Of a DNA stretch of 64,000 bases, positions 1 through 9,109 are shown in pieces (position 1 is the first letter of the stretch; the number at the start of each line of letters is the position of its first letter). The translations under genes were made by a program, and so were the position numbers. The stretch spans positions 52,803 through 116,802 of the forward strand of contig JAFYJD010000024.1 in the NCBI GenBank assembly GCA_017538255.1. Direction: 5' to 3'. Under the pieces are notes generated by a model. That model saw only the letters and a list, made by a program, of their open reading frames with translations, did no database searches and had not been told where the DNA came from. This stretch comes from Clostridia bacterium. GTDB taxonomy: Bacteria; Bacillota; Clostridia; Christensenellales; CAG-138.

Positions 1-1
1 T

Positions 2-790
2 GTACGTAATACGGTTGGCTTGTGCAAGGATTGCGGCTTTACTTGGGCCGCTAACGGAAGCGCTTCCAATAAAAGGTCAAAAACTTGGCTGTGGGTGTTG
101 GGATGGATCTTTGTTTTTCCGATACCGCTTACGATCGTGATGCTGCGAAAAAAGAATATGAAGCCTGTGCTCAAATACGGAGTGATAGCCGCGGTATGGT
201 TGATTTATCTTTTGATTGTGGTTGCCGGAGGCTCGAATAAAGATGCGGATAGTGTGGCAGACGGTATAAATAGGGGCATTCCGCAGAATACGGAAACGGC
301 AGCAAGCAGCACAGCGGCAGACACGACACAGACACCAACGCTCGCTCCAACCGCTGATCCCACGGAAAAGCCTACGCAGGCTCCAACCGCTAATCCCACG
401 GAAAAGCCTACGCAGGCTCCCACACCGCTCCCCACGCCCGGAGAAAAGCAAAACTTTACAGTCGACATAACGTGGGAGCGCACGGATAATAACGGAACGA
501 AGATCGGCAGTAATTGGTCCTATTACTATGAACTGAACGGAAAAGAACTTAAAAAAGGTTCAACTTGTTCTATATCCGCATGGGATAACATCACCATATA
601 TGCAAAGTATACGGAAAATGATAGAAATCCCGACGTTGATGCAAAAACTATGACCTATGTAGTAACGGAAAGCGAAGTCAAAAACGGTTTCATAATCCAA
701 ATGGGGCTTTCGGTTACTGAAAACGGCGGTACCCACCGTGGAAAGTCAGCCGATTTTAACATCACGTTCAAATTCAAGCCGAAACGATAA
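2..790 (+). CDS. Unknown two-TM protein with zinc-ribbon end and Thr/Pro linker (5' truncated)
   Basis: The reading frame is open to the left edge, so the start is outside the window. A TTG at 20 could initiate but has no ribosome binding site, and the residues before it (VRNTVG) lead straight into CKDCGFTW, which looks like the second half of a zinc ribbon whose first Cys pair is cut off. Two hydrophobic segments follow (WLWVLGWIFVFPIPLTIVML and a second about 12 residues later), then a Thr/Pro-rich linker with two copies of PTEKPTQAPTA-like units, then a soluble C-terminal domain of about 110 residues rich in beta-type sequence. Topology suggests a cytoplasmic zinc ribbon and an extracytoplasmic tail. 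I do not recognise the C-terminal domain. It converges on gyrA across a shared terminator. Confidence 0.7.
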   Translation, partial: VRNTVGLCKDCGFTWAANGSASNKRSKTWLWVLGWIFVFPIPLTIVMLRKKNMKPVLKYGVIAAVWLIYLLIVVAGGSNKDADSVADGINRGIPQNTETAASSTAADTTQTPTLAPTADPTEKPTQAPTANPTEKPTQAPTPLPTPGEKQNFTVDITWERTDNNGTKIGSNWSYYYELNGKELKKGSTCSISAWDNITIYAKYTENDRNPDVDAKTMTYVVTESEVKNGFIIQMGLSVTENGGTHRGKSADFNITFKFKPKR

Positions 791-829
791 ATCAAAACCA
801 CCGGTTGTTAATCAGCCGGTGGTTTTGAT
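791..829. terminator. Bidirectional terminator between the first gene and gyrA
   Basis: A perfect 14-bp inverted repeat (791-804 pairs with 816-829, loop of 11 nt) begins right after the stop codon of the upstream gene and lies 20 nt past the gyrA stop on the other strand. T-rich sequence flanks the stem on both sides, so it can serve both convergent transcripts. Confidence 0.8.
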
Positions 830-848
830 TTGATTATTATTTCGATTC

Positions 849-3458
849 TTACGCCTCGCCGCTCTTGCCGCTTTCGACAACAGTTTCGGCGTTTTCGGAA
901 GTTTCAACGGGTGCGCTGTCATCGGTTTCGATGATCTCGGCATTTTCCGCGTTCTCCGCGCTCTCGGTGCCGGGCTCCTCGTCGTTGTGCGGCGCGAGCG
1001 CGACGCTCGCAACGCGGTGATCGCCGTCGATGCGCATAAGGCGCACGCCCTGCGTGTTTCTCGATATGACGGAGATCGTGGAAAGCGGGGTGCGGATGAC
1101 GATGCCGTCGTCGCGGATCAGCATAAGGTCCTCGGTGCCGTCCGCCACCTTGAGGCAGACGAGTTTGCCCGTCTTTTCGGTGATGTTCATCGCGATTATG
1201 CCCTTGCCGGCGCGGCCCTGACTGCGGTAGGCCTCCTCGTCGGTGCGCTTGCCCATACCGTTTTCGGTGATGGCGACGACGAACTGACCGGGCTTGACCT
1301 TTGACATATCCACGACCGCGTCGCCGCCCGCGAGTTTGATCGCGCGAACGCCGCTTGCCGTTCTGCCCATCGCGCGCACGTCGCTCTCCGCAAAGCGGAT
1401 GGACTTGCCCTCGCGGGTGCCGATGATGAACTCGTCCTCGCCGCTTGAACGCTCAACGCTGATGAGTTCGTCGCCCTCCTTGAGATTCTGCGCGATTATG
1501 CCGCCCTTGCGAATGTTCGCAAAATCGGAGAGGGGAGTCTTTTTGATGATGCCGCCCCTGGTGCATAGCACGAGATAGCCGCCGTCCGTCTCCTTGCCGA
1601 TCGGGAACGACGCCGTCACGAACTCGCCCGTTTGAAGCTGCAGCAGATTTACTATCGGCGTGCCCTTCGCGGTGCGACCCGCTTCGGGTATCGAGTAGCA
1701 CTTGATCCTGAACGCGCGACCCTTGTTGGTAAAGAACATAATGAACGCGTGGGTGGAGGTTACGAATATATCCTTAAGGAAGTCCTCGTCCTTGGTCGCG
1801 CCGGCGCTGATGCCCACGCCGCCGCGCCTCTGTGCGCGGTAGGTGGCCTCGGATATGCGCTTGATGTAGCCGTGGTGCGTGCAGGTTACGACCATATCCT
1901 CTTCCTGGATGATGTCGTCCATATCGATATCCTCGATGACCTGGGTTATCTCGGTGCGCCTCGCGTCCGCAAATCTGCGGCGGACTTCGAGCACCTCGTC
2001 CTTGATAACGCCGAGCAGTTTGTTCTCGTCCGCAAGGATGCCTTCGAGATACGCTATCGTGAGTTTGAGTTCGGCGTACTCCGCTTCGAGTTTTTCTCTT
2101 TCAAGCCCCGTGAGGCGCTGCAGACGCATATCAAGTATCGCCTGCGCCTGCTTTTCGGTAAAGCCGAAGCGCGCCATAAGGCGTTCCTTCGCCTCGCCGC
2201 CGTTGGCGCTCGCCTTGATTATCGCGATCACTTCGTCGATATTGTCGAGCGCGATGATGAGACCTTCCAAAATATGGATGCGTTCGCGGGCTTTGTCAAG
2301 ATCGTACTGCGTGCGCCTTGTAACGACCTCTTTTTGATGCTTTAGATAATAGAACAGCATCTCGCGCAGATTGAGGACCTTGGGCTCGCCGTCCACGAGC
2401 GCGATCATTATGACGCCGAATGTGTCCTGAAGCTGGGTGTGCTTATAGAGGTTGTTGAGAACGACGTTCGCGTTGACGTCCTTTTTGAGCTCGATAACGA
2501 TGCGCATACCGGCGCGCGAACTTTCGTCGCGCAGGTCAGAAATGCCCTCGACCTTCTTTTCGTGAACGAGTTCCGCGATCTTTTCGACAAGTTTGGCTTT
2601 GTTCACCTGGTAGGGGATCTCGGTGATGATGATGCGCGAGCGGTCGGCCTTGTACTGTTCGATCTCGGATCTTGCGCGAACGAGTATCCTGCCCCTGCCG
2701 GTAAAATAGGCGTGGCGGATGCCGACGTCGCCCATGATCACGCCGCCCGTCGGAAAATCGGGACCGGGGATATAGGCCATCAGTTCATCGATCGTGATAT
2801 CGGGGTTGTCGATCATCGCAACGAACGCGTCGATCGTTTCGCCGAGGTTATGCGGCGGGATATTGGTCGCCATACCGACGGCGATGCCGTTGGAGCCGTT
2901 GACGAGCAGATTCGGGTACCTTGCGGGAAGGACCGTTGGCTGCATCAAAGTTTCGTCGAAGTTGGGGGTAAAGTCGACCGTGTTCTTGTCAAGGTCGGAG
3001 AGCATCTCAAGGGTGAGTTTGCTCATCCTCGCCTCGGTATAACGCATCGCCGCGGCGGGGTCGCCGTCTATCGAGCCGAAGTTGCCGTGGCCCTCAACAA
3101 GGGGATAACGCGTTGAGAACGACTGCGCGAGGCGCACGGTCGCGTCGTAGACCGCCGTATCGCCGTGGGGATGGTATTTACCCAGCACGTCGCCGACGAG
3201 GCGCGCGCATTTGCGGAACGGCTTGTCGGGCTGCATGCTGAGTTCGTCCATCGCGTAGAGTATGCGGCGGTGTACGGGTTTTAAGCCGTCGCGCACATCG
3301 GGCAGCGCGCGGCTGATGATGACGGCCATCGCGTAGGAGATGAAACTCTTTTTCATCTCGCCGACGAGGTTTATCGGCAGTATCCTTCCGCCCTCGATAT
3401 CGGTGGGAAGTTCGTTGGTGCCGAGCATCTCATAGTTTGTTTTTTTCTTTTCGTCCAT
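849..3458 (-). CDS. gyrA: DNA gyrase subunit A
   Basis: Breakage-reunion subunit of gyrase, a cytoplasmic A2B2 type II topoisomerase that introduces negative supercoils. The 869-residue product contains the winged-helix/tower region with the catalytic Tyr in [11 protein letters not shown], the quinolone-determining segment [11 protein letters not shown] (Thr at the Ser83 position, Asp at position 87), and a C-terminal beta-pinwheel with the GyrA box QRRGGVG, which separates it from ParC. The N-terminus is about 20 residues longer than in many gyrases, and the C-terminus carries an acidic tail rich in Glu, Asn and Ala. The ATG at 3458 has a GGAG site 7-10 nt upstream. It lies 26 nt downstream of gyrB and is the last gene of recF-gyrB-gyrA. 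Confidence 0.98.
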   Translation of the reverse strand: MDEKKKTNYEMLGTNELPTDIEGGRILPINLVGEMKKSFISYAMAVIISRALPDVRDGLKPVHRRILYAMDELSMQPDKPFRKCARLVGDVLGKYHPHGDTAVYDATVRLAQSFSTRYPLVEGHGNFGSIDGDPAAAMRYTEARMSKLTLEMLSDLDKNTVDFTPNFDETLMQPTVLPARYPNLLVNGSNGIAVGMATNIPPHNLGETIDAFVAMIDNPDITIDELMAYIPGPDFPTGGVIMGDVGIRHAYFTGRGRILVRARSEIEQYKADRSRIIITEIPYQVNKAKLVEKIAELVHEKKVEGISDLRDESSRAGMRIVIELKKDVNANVVLNNLYKHTQLQDTFGVIMIALVDGEPKVLNLREMLFYYLKHQKEVVTRRTQYDLDKARERIHILEGLIIALDNIDEVIAIIKASANGGEAKERLMARFGFTEKQAQAILDMRLQRLTGLEREKLEAEYAELKLTIAYLEGILADENKLLGVIKDEVLEVRRRFADARRTEITQVIEDIDMDDIIQEEDMVVTCTHHGYIKRISEATYRAQRRGGVGISAGATKDEDFLKDIFVTSTHAFIMFFTNKGRAFRIKCYSIPEAGRTAKGTPIVNLLQLQTGEFVTASFPIGKETDGGYLVLCTRGGIIKKTPLSDFANIRKGGIIAQNLKEGDELISVERSSGEDEFIIGTREGKSIRFAESDVRAMGRTASGVRAIKLAGGDAVVDMSKVKPGQFVVAITENGMGKRTDEEAYRSQGRAGKGIIAMNITEKTGKLVCLKVADGTEDLMLIRDDGIVIRTPLSTISVISRNTQGVRLMRIDGDHRVASVALAPHNDEEPGTESAENAENAEIIETDDSAPVETSENAETVVESGKSGEA

Positions 3459-3484
3459 TGTTTTCTCCGGTTAAGTATCAACTT

Positions 3485-5515
<2,031 letters not shown>

Positions 5516-5524
5516 TTATTGGCT

Positions 5525-6652
5525 TTATATGGGCAGCGCGTCCTCGCCCTCGCGGGTAAGGCCGCCGTTTTCGCAGATGAACACCGCCATTTCGGGCAGA
5601 TCCTCGAGCCCGTCCGCGGTAGCGGTGGTAAGAAAGCATTGGCAGTCGAATGCGGACGAGAGCAGCTCGTGCTGCCTCGAGCGGTCGAGTTCGCTCAACA
5701 CGTCGTCCAAAAGCAGAACGGGCGCTTCGCCGCGCTCAGCGCGCATCAGCGCGATCTCGCTGAGCTTCATACTGAGCGCCGCCGTGCGCTGCTGCCCCTG
5801 GGAGCCGTATACGCGCACGTCGAGCCCGTCGAGCAGGATGCCGACGTCGTCCCTATGGGGGCCGCGCGTGGTCATACCCTTGCGGATATCCTCGTTCCTT
5901 GCGGCGTAGAGTGCGTTATTGAGCGCGGTGCGCACATCGTCCCGCCCACCGTCGTCGAAGCGCACATTGGGCTTGTAGAAGGTGAAGAGTTCTTCGTTGC
6001 CGCCAGTGATGCGCAGGTTTATATCCCGCGCAAGGGTGCTGAGTTCGTCCATAAACTCGCGGCGAACGAGCATTATGTCGCCGCCGAGTTCGGTAAGGCG
6101 GTCGTCCCACATATCAAGTTCGATCGGGTCGGGCGCGCAGCCCGTTTCAAGCGCGGTTTTCAACAGGGCGCCGCGCTGCTTGAGCGCCGCGTTGTATTGC
6201 TGTAAACGGTAGAAGAACGCGGGGCGGAGCTGGCAAAGCTCCATATCCATAAAGCGCCGCCGCTCCTCGGGCGAATCCTTGACGAGCGAAAGGTCCTCGG
6301 GCGAAAACAGCACGGCGTTGAATACGCCCATAAGTTCGCCCATACGCTTTATCGGAACGCCGTCGACAAGCACCTGCTTACCTCCGCGGGAGAACTTGAA
6401 CTCTATCCTGCGGTTGGCGCCCCGGCTGATGACCTCGAGCGCGACATAGGCGCCGAGGGAAGATCTGTTGATGAGTTCCGAGTCGCGCCGCGTGCGGAAA
6501 CTGCGGCCGACGGCGCAGAGGTAGATGGCTTCGAGGATGTTGGTCTTGCCCGCGGCGTTCGCTCCGTAGATGACGTTAAGTTTGTCGCACGGCTCAAAGC
6601 GCAGTTCGTCATAACTCCTGTATGAATGAAGCCTAACCCCTGTGATGAGCAA
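5525..6652 (-). CDS. recF: DNA replication and repair protein RecF
   Basis: SMC-like ATPase that helps load RecA at single-strand gaps (RecFOR pathway). Walker A is GANAAGKTN, the ABC signature region lies near VYGSQGQQRTAALSMKL, and Walker B is VLLLDDVLSELD. The frame is open to a GTG at 6685, but I place the start at TTG 6652: a GGAGGGA site lies 6 nt before it, and the resulting N-terminus, MLITGVRLHSYRSYDEL, matches the usual RecF beginning. This gives about 375 residues, normal for the family. dnaA and dnaN, which often precede recF, are absent here; instead a promoter lies directly upstream. Confidence 0.95.
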   Translation of the reverse strand: MLITGVRLHSYRSYDELRFEPCDKLNVIYGANAAGKTNILEAIYLCAVGRSFRTRRDSELINRSSLGAYVALEVISRGANRRIEFKFSRGGKQVLVDGVPIKRMGELMGVFNAVLFSPEDLSLVKDSPEERRRFMDMELCQLRPAFFYRLQQYNAALKQRGALLKTALETGCAPDPIELDMWDDRLTELGGDIMLVRREFMDELSTLARDINLRITGGNEELFTFYKPNVRFDDGGRDDVRTALNNALYAARNEDIRKGMTTRGPHRDDVGILLDGLDVRVYGSQGQQRTAALSMKLSEIALMRAERGEAPVLLLDDVLSELDRSRQHELLSSAFDCQCFLTTATADGLEDLPEMAVFICENGGLTREGEDALPI

Positions 6653-6701
6653 GATAGTTCCCTCCGAGGCCGCATTTTGCGGCACTATAATTATCTATTC
6701 A

Positions 6702-6730
6702 ATTATACCACAGCGGTGGATAAAATGCAA
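6702..6730 (-). promoter_or_regulatory. Promoter of recF-gyrB-gyrA
   Basis: Minus strand: TTGCAT (6725-6730), 17-nt spacer, consensus TATAAT (6702-6707). Transcription would start near 6695, about 43 nt before the recF TTG. The -35 match is weak and the -10 match is perfect. Confidence 0.6.
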
Positions 6731-6799
6731 GTGTATAAATATTATAAGTAGAAAGTATTCAATTCGGCGCTTTTTGCGTGAAAAACGCATGTCGCACTA

Positions 6800-6829
6800 T
6801 TGACAAGAAGGCGGCGGGGTGTATATAAT
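6800..6829 (+). promoter_or_regulatory. Strong promoter upstream of the mgtE leader peptide
   Basis: TTGACA (6800-6805), 18-nt spacer, TATAAT (6824-6829); both hexamers are consensus. It diverges from the recF promoter and would start RNA near 6836, giving about 40 nt before the leader ORF and about 178 nt before mgtE. Confidence 0.8.
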
Positions 6830-6875
6830 AAAATAATGCGGGATTTCCGCTAAAATAACGGTAAAGGAGTAAGGT

Positions 6876-6983
6876 ATGGAATCTGATCAAGGCATAGGCG
6901 CGGATGTTCCGAGTATTTTTTGGGCGAGCCGAGAGGATGCTTTCATAGCGCTCCTTTCATACAGTAAACTCATCGGAATATAA
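6876..6983 (+). CDS. Candidate 35-residue leader peptide upstream of mgtE
   Basis: ATG at 6876 follows a strong AAAGGAG site with 6-nt spacing and sits behind a consensus promoter. The product starts MESDQGIGADVPS and ends SYSKLIGI, with a stop at 6981. It is in the same frame as mgtE, 30 nt before its start. I recognise no family. It has acidic residues near the start (E2, D4, D10) and one proline (P12). Because mgtE itself has no visible ribosome binding site, this ORF is either a regulatory leader or the means by which ribosomes reach mgtE. An M-box riboswitch was looked for and not found. Confidence 0.5.
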   Translation: MESDQGIGADVPSIFWASREDAFIALLSYSKLIGI

Positions 6984-7001
6984 GAACAGGCGCATTCCAT
7001 T

Positions 7002-7026
7002 ACCGCAGTTGCAATGGCGGTTTTTT
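7002..7026 (+). promoter_or_regulatory. GC hairpin plus T-run overlapping the mgtE start codon
   Basis: ACCGC (7002-7006) pairs with GCGGT (7017-7021), followed by six T (7021-7026). The mgtE ATG at 7014 lies in the loop. A competing stem, CCATT (6997-7001) with AATGG (7013-7017), uses overlapping bases. The arrangement could act as a weak terminator or a translation switch; the stem is short, so confidence is modest. Confidence 0.35.
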
Positions 7027-8390
7027 CAACAGATCTTTCTCAAACGATCGAAACGCTGCTTGAACGCAAGCAGTACAACAGCATAAGGGATATCCTTGTA
7101 ACGGTCAACGCTCCGGATATTGCGACGATCCTCGAGGATCAGCCGGCGGAAAGGCTGATGCGTCTTTTCCGTCTGCTTCCGAAGGAGCTCGCGGCGGATG
7201 TGTTCGTCGAAATGGAGCCGGAACGCCAAGAGGAACTCATAAACGGGTTTTCTGACAAGGAACTGTCCGAGATCCTATCCGAGATGTATGACGACGACGC
7301 GGCCGATCTTCTTGAAGAGATGCCCGCGAACGTCGCAAACCGCATCTTAAAACACGCTGACCCCGATATGCGGCGCACGATCAACGAACTCCTCAAATAT
7401 CCTGAGGACAGCGCGGGAAGCATTATGACGACCGAGTTCTGCGATCTGAGACCCACGATGAGCGCGGCGGATGCGCTCGCGCATATCCGAAAGACAGGTA
7501 TCGACAAGGAAACGATCGATACCTGCTACGTTACGGAGAGGCGCATCCTGCTTGGAACGATAACGCTTCGCCAGCTCGTGCTCGCAGACGGCGGCGCGCT
7601 CGTATCCGATATGATGGACGAAAACTTCGTATCGGCAAACACGCTTGATGACAGCGAGCAGGTCGCGGATATGTTTGCAAAATACGACCTTTTGAGCATA
7701 CCCGTCGTGGACAGCGATTCAAGGCTCGTCGGTATCGTAACCGTTGACGACGCGATCGACGTTATCCGCGAAGAGGCGACCGAGGACATCGAAAAGATGG
7801 CCGCTATTACGCCGTCGGGCAAACCCTATCCGCGCCTTTCGGTATTCGAGATATACAAAAACCGCATACCGTGGCTGATGCTGATGATGCTTTCGGCGAC
7901 GTTCACCCAGTTCATACTGAAGGGCTTCGAGGACGCGCTCTCCAAACTCGTCGTGCTCAGTTTCTATATTCCGATGCTGATGGACACGGGCGGCAACTCG
8001 GGCAGTCAGGCGTCCGTTACCATAATAAGAAGTCTTTCGCTCGGCGAGATCGAGTTCAAGGACATCTTCAAGGTCATCTTCAAGGAACTGCGCGTTGCGC
8101 TGATGTGCGGTGCGACGCTCGCAGTATTGACATTCCTCAAACTCCGCTTCATCGACGGACTGGATCACTCCTATGCGCTGTCCGTGGCGCTCGCCGTCGC
8201 GGCAACGCTGATGATAACGGTAGTGATCGCAAAGTTCTTCGGCTGCACGCTGCCGATGCTCGTTAAAAAGATCGGCCTCGATCCCGCGGTTATGGCAAGC
8301 CCGATGATTACCACGATCGTGGACGCGCTGAGCCTTGTGATCTACTTCCTGATCGCATCCGCGTTCGTGCTTCCGAACATACCGATATAA
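7014..8390 (+). CDS. mgtE: Magnesium transporter MgtE
   Basis: Homodimeric Mg2+ channel of the inner membrane, gated by cytoplasmic Mg2+. The 458-residue product has the helical N domain (roughly 10-130, with DIATILEDQPAERLMRLFRLLPKE), two CBS domains (about 135-255), a plug helix, and five transmembrane helices at the end, including the pore-region segment GGNSGSQASVTIIRSL. Length is normal. The ATG at 7014 is the only reasonable start, because the frame is closed by the leader stop at 6981, yet no ribosome binding site precedes it. Translation may depend on coupling to the upstream leader ORF. Confidence 0.95.
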   Translation: MAVFSTDLSQTIETLLERKQYNSIRDILVTVNAPDIATILEDQPAERLMRLFRLLPKELAADVFVEMEPERQEELINGFSDKELSEILSEMYDDDAADLLEEMPANVANRILKHADPDMRRTINELLKYPEDSAGSIMTTEFCDLRPTMSAADALAHIRKTGIDKETIDTCYVTERRILLGTITLRQLVLADGGALVSDMMDENFVSANTLDDSEQVADMFAKYDLLSIPVVDSDSRLVGIVTVDDAIDVIREEATEDIEKMAAITPSGKPYPRLSVFEIYKNRIPWLMLMMLSATFTQFILKGFEDALSKLVVLSFYIPMLMDTGGNSGSQASVTIIRSLSLGEIEFKDIFKVIFKELRVALMCGATLAVLTFLKLRFIDGLDHSYALSVALAVAATLMITVVIAKFFGCTLPMLVKKIGLDPAVMASPMITTIVDALSLVIYFLIASAFVLPNIPI

Positions 8391-8403
8391 AGATAATTTA
8401 TAG

Positions 8404-8434
8404 AGCCCGCGGACAAAAACGGATTCCGCGGGCT
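8404..8434 (+). terminator. Hairpin downstream of mgtE
   Basis: A 10-bp GC-rich stem, AGCCCGCGGA (8404-8413) with TCCGCGGGCT (8425-8434), lies 13 nt after the mgtE stop. No immediate T-run follows; a T-rich stretch comes at 8450-8457. Probable terminator or 3' stabilising hairpin. Confidence 0.5.
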
Positions 8435-8463
8435 TGATATGTGAAAAAAGTTTTTTTAAAATC

Positions 8464-8490
8464 GGAAACCCCTGCAATAAAACGCCCGTT
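8464..8490 (+). promoter_or_regulatory. Candidate ECF-type (autoregulatory) promoter
   Basis: GGAAAC (8464-8469), 17-nt spacer, CGTT (8487-8490) resembles the GAAAC/CGT(C/T) layout of ECF sigma promoters, placed about 30 nt before the sigma factor start. A 7-bp inverted repeat (8477-8483 with 8488-8494) overlaps the -10 region. Autoregulation is inferred from position. Confidence 0.4.
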
Positions 8491-8526
8491 TTATGCATTA
8501 ACCTATCGAAAGGAGCAAAAAACAGT

Positions 8527-9093
8527 ATGTACCGTGAACCGACGATCGAAGCGGAACAGAATGCGCCCGAAAGCGCGAGGGCGGAGGCCTGCCTGATCGC
8601 GATCAAAAACGGCGACAAGTCGGCGCTTGAGGAACTATACTCCATAGCGAGTGCCCCCGTGTTTGCCTATGCTGTGAGCGTGCTTCGCAATCGCCACGAT
8701 TCGGAAGACGTACTGCATGACTGTTTTATAAGCATCTTCAATTCTGCGGGGGGATATGTGCCGCGCGGCAAGCCCTTTGCATGGATCATCACGATAGCCA
8801 AAAACCTTTGCCTTATGAAACTCCGCGAACGAAAGCGTTACACATCAAGCGGCGCTTTTGAGGAAGATTGGGATACGGCGTTCGCAGTCGACTGCGCCGC
8901 ATCGGCAGAGGACCGGATGATGATTAAAGAATGTATGACGCTTCTTTCGGAAACGGAAAGCAAGGTGGTCGTGCTCCACGCGGTCGCGGGCTTCAAACAC
9001 CGCGAGATCGCGGAGATAACGGATATGCCGCTTATGACGGTAATATCGCACTATCGCAGGGCGATCGCCAAACTTAAAAAAAGTCTTGAATGA
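8527..9093 (+). CDS. ECF-family RNA polymerase sigma factor
   Basis: Alternative sigma factor of 188 residues with region 2 (ALEELYSIASAPVFAYAVSV through DVLHDCFISIF), a linker, and region 4 helix-turn-helix (HREIAEITDMPLMTVISHYR). The frame extends upstream to 8434, but the ATG at 8527 follows a GGAG site at 8512-8515 and gives the expected ECF length. The next gene, 16 nt downstream, is an RsgI-type transmembrane anti-sigma factor, so the pair should form a surface-sensing switch: sigma held by the cytoplasmic N-terminus of the anti-sigma factor and released by proteolysis. Target genes cannot be told from the window. Confidence 0.9.
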   Translation: MYREPTIEAEQNAPESARAEACLIAIKNGDKSALEELYSIASAPVFAYAVSVLRNRHDSEDVLHDCFISIFNSAGGYVPRGKPFAWIITIAKNLCLMKLRERKRYTSSGAFEEDWDTAFAVDCAASAEDRMMIKECMTLLSETESKVVVLHAVAGFKHREIAEITDMPLMTVISHYRRAIAKLKKSLE

Positions 9094-9109
9094 ATAGGAG
9101 GGGATCATA

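Noticed and set aside
6830..7013. M-box (Mg2+) riboswitch upstream of mgtE
   Set aside because: The conserved M-box core sequences were not seen; the region instead contains an ORF with a strong binding site.
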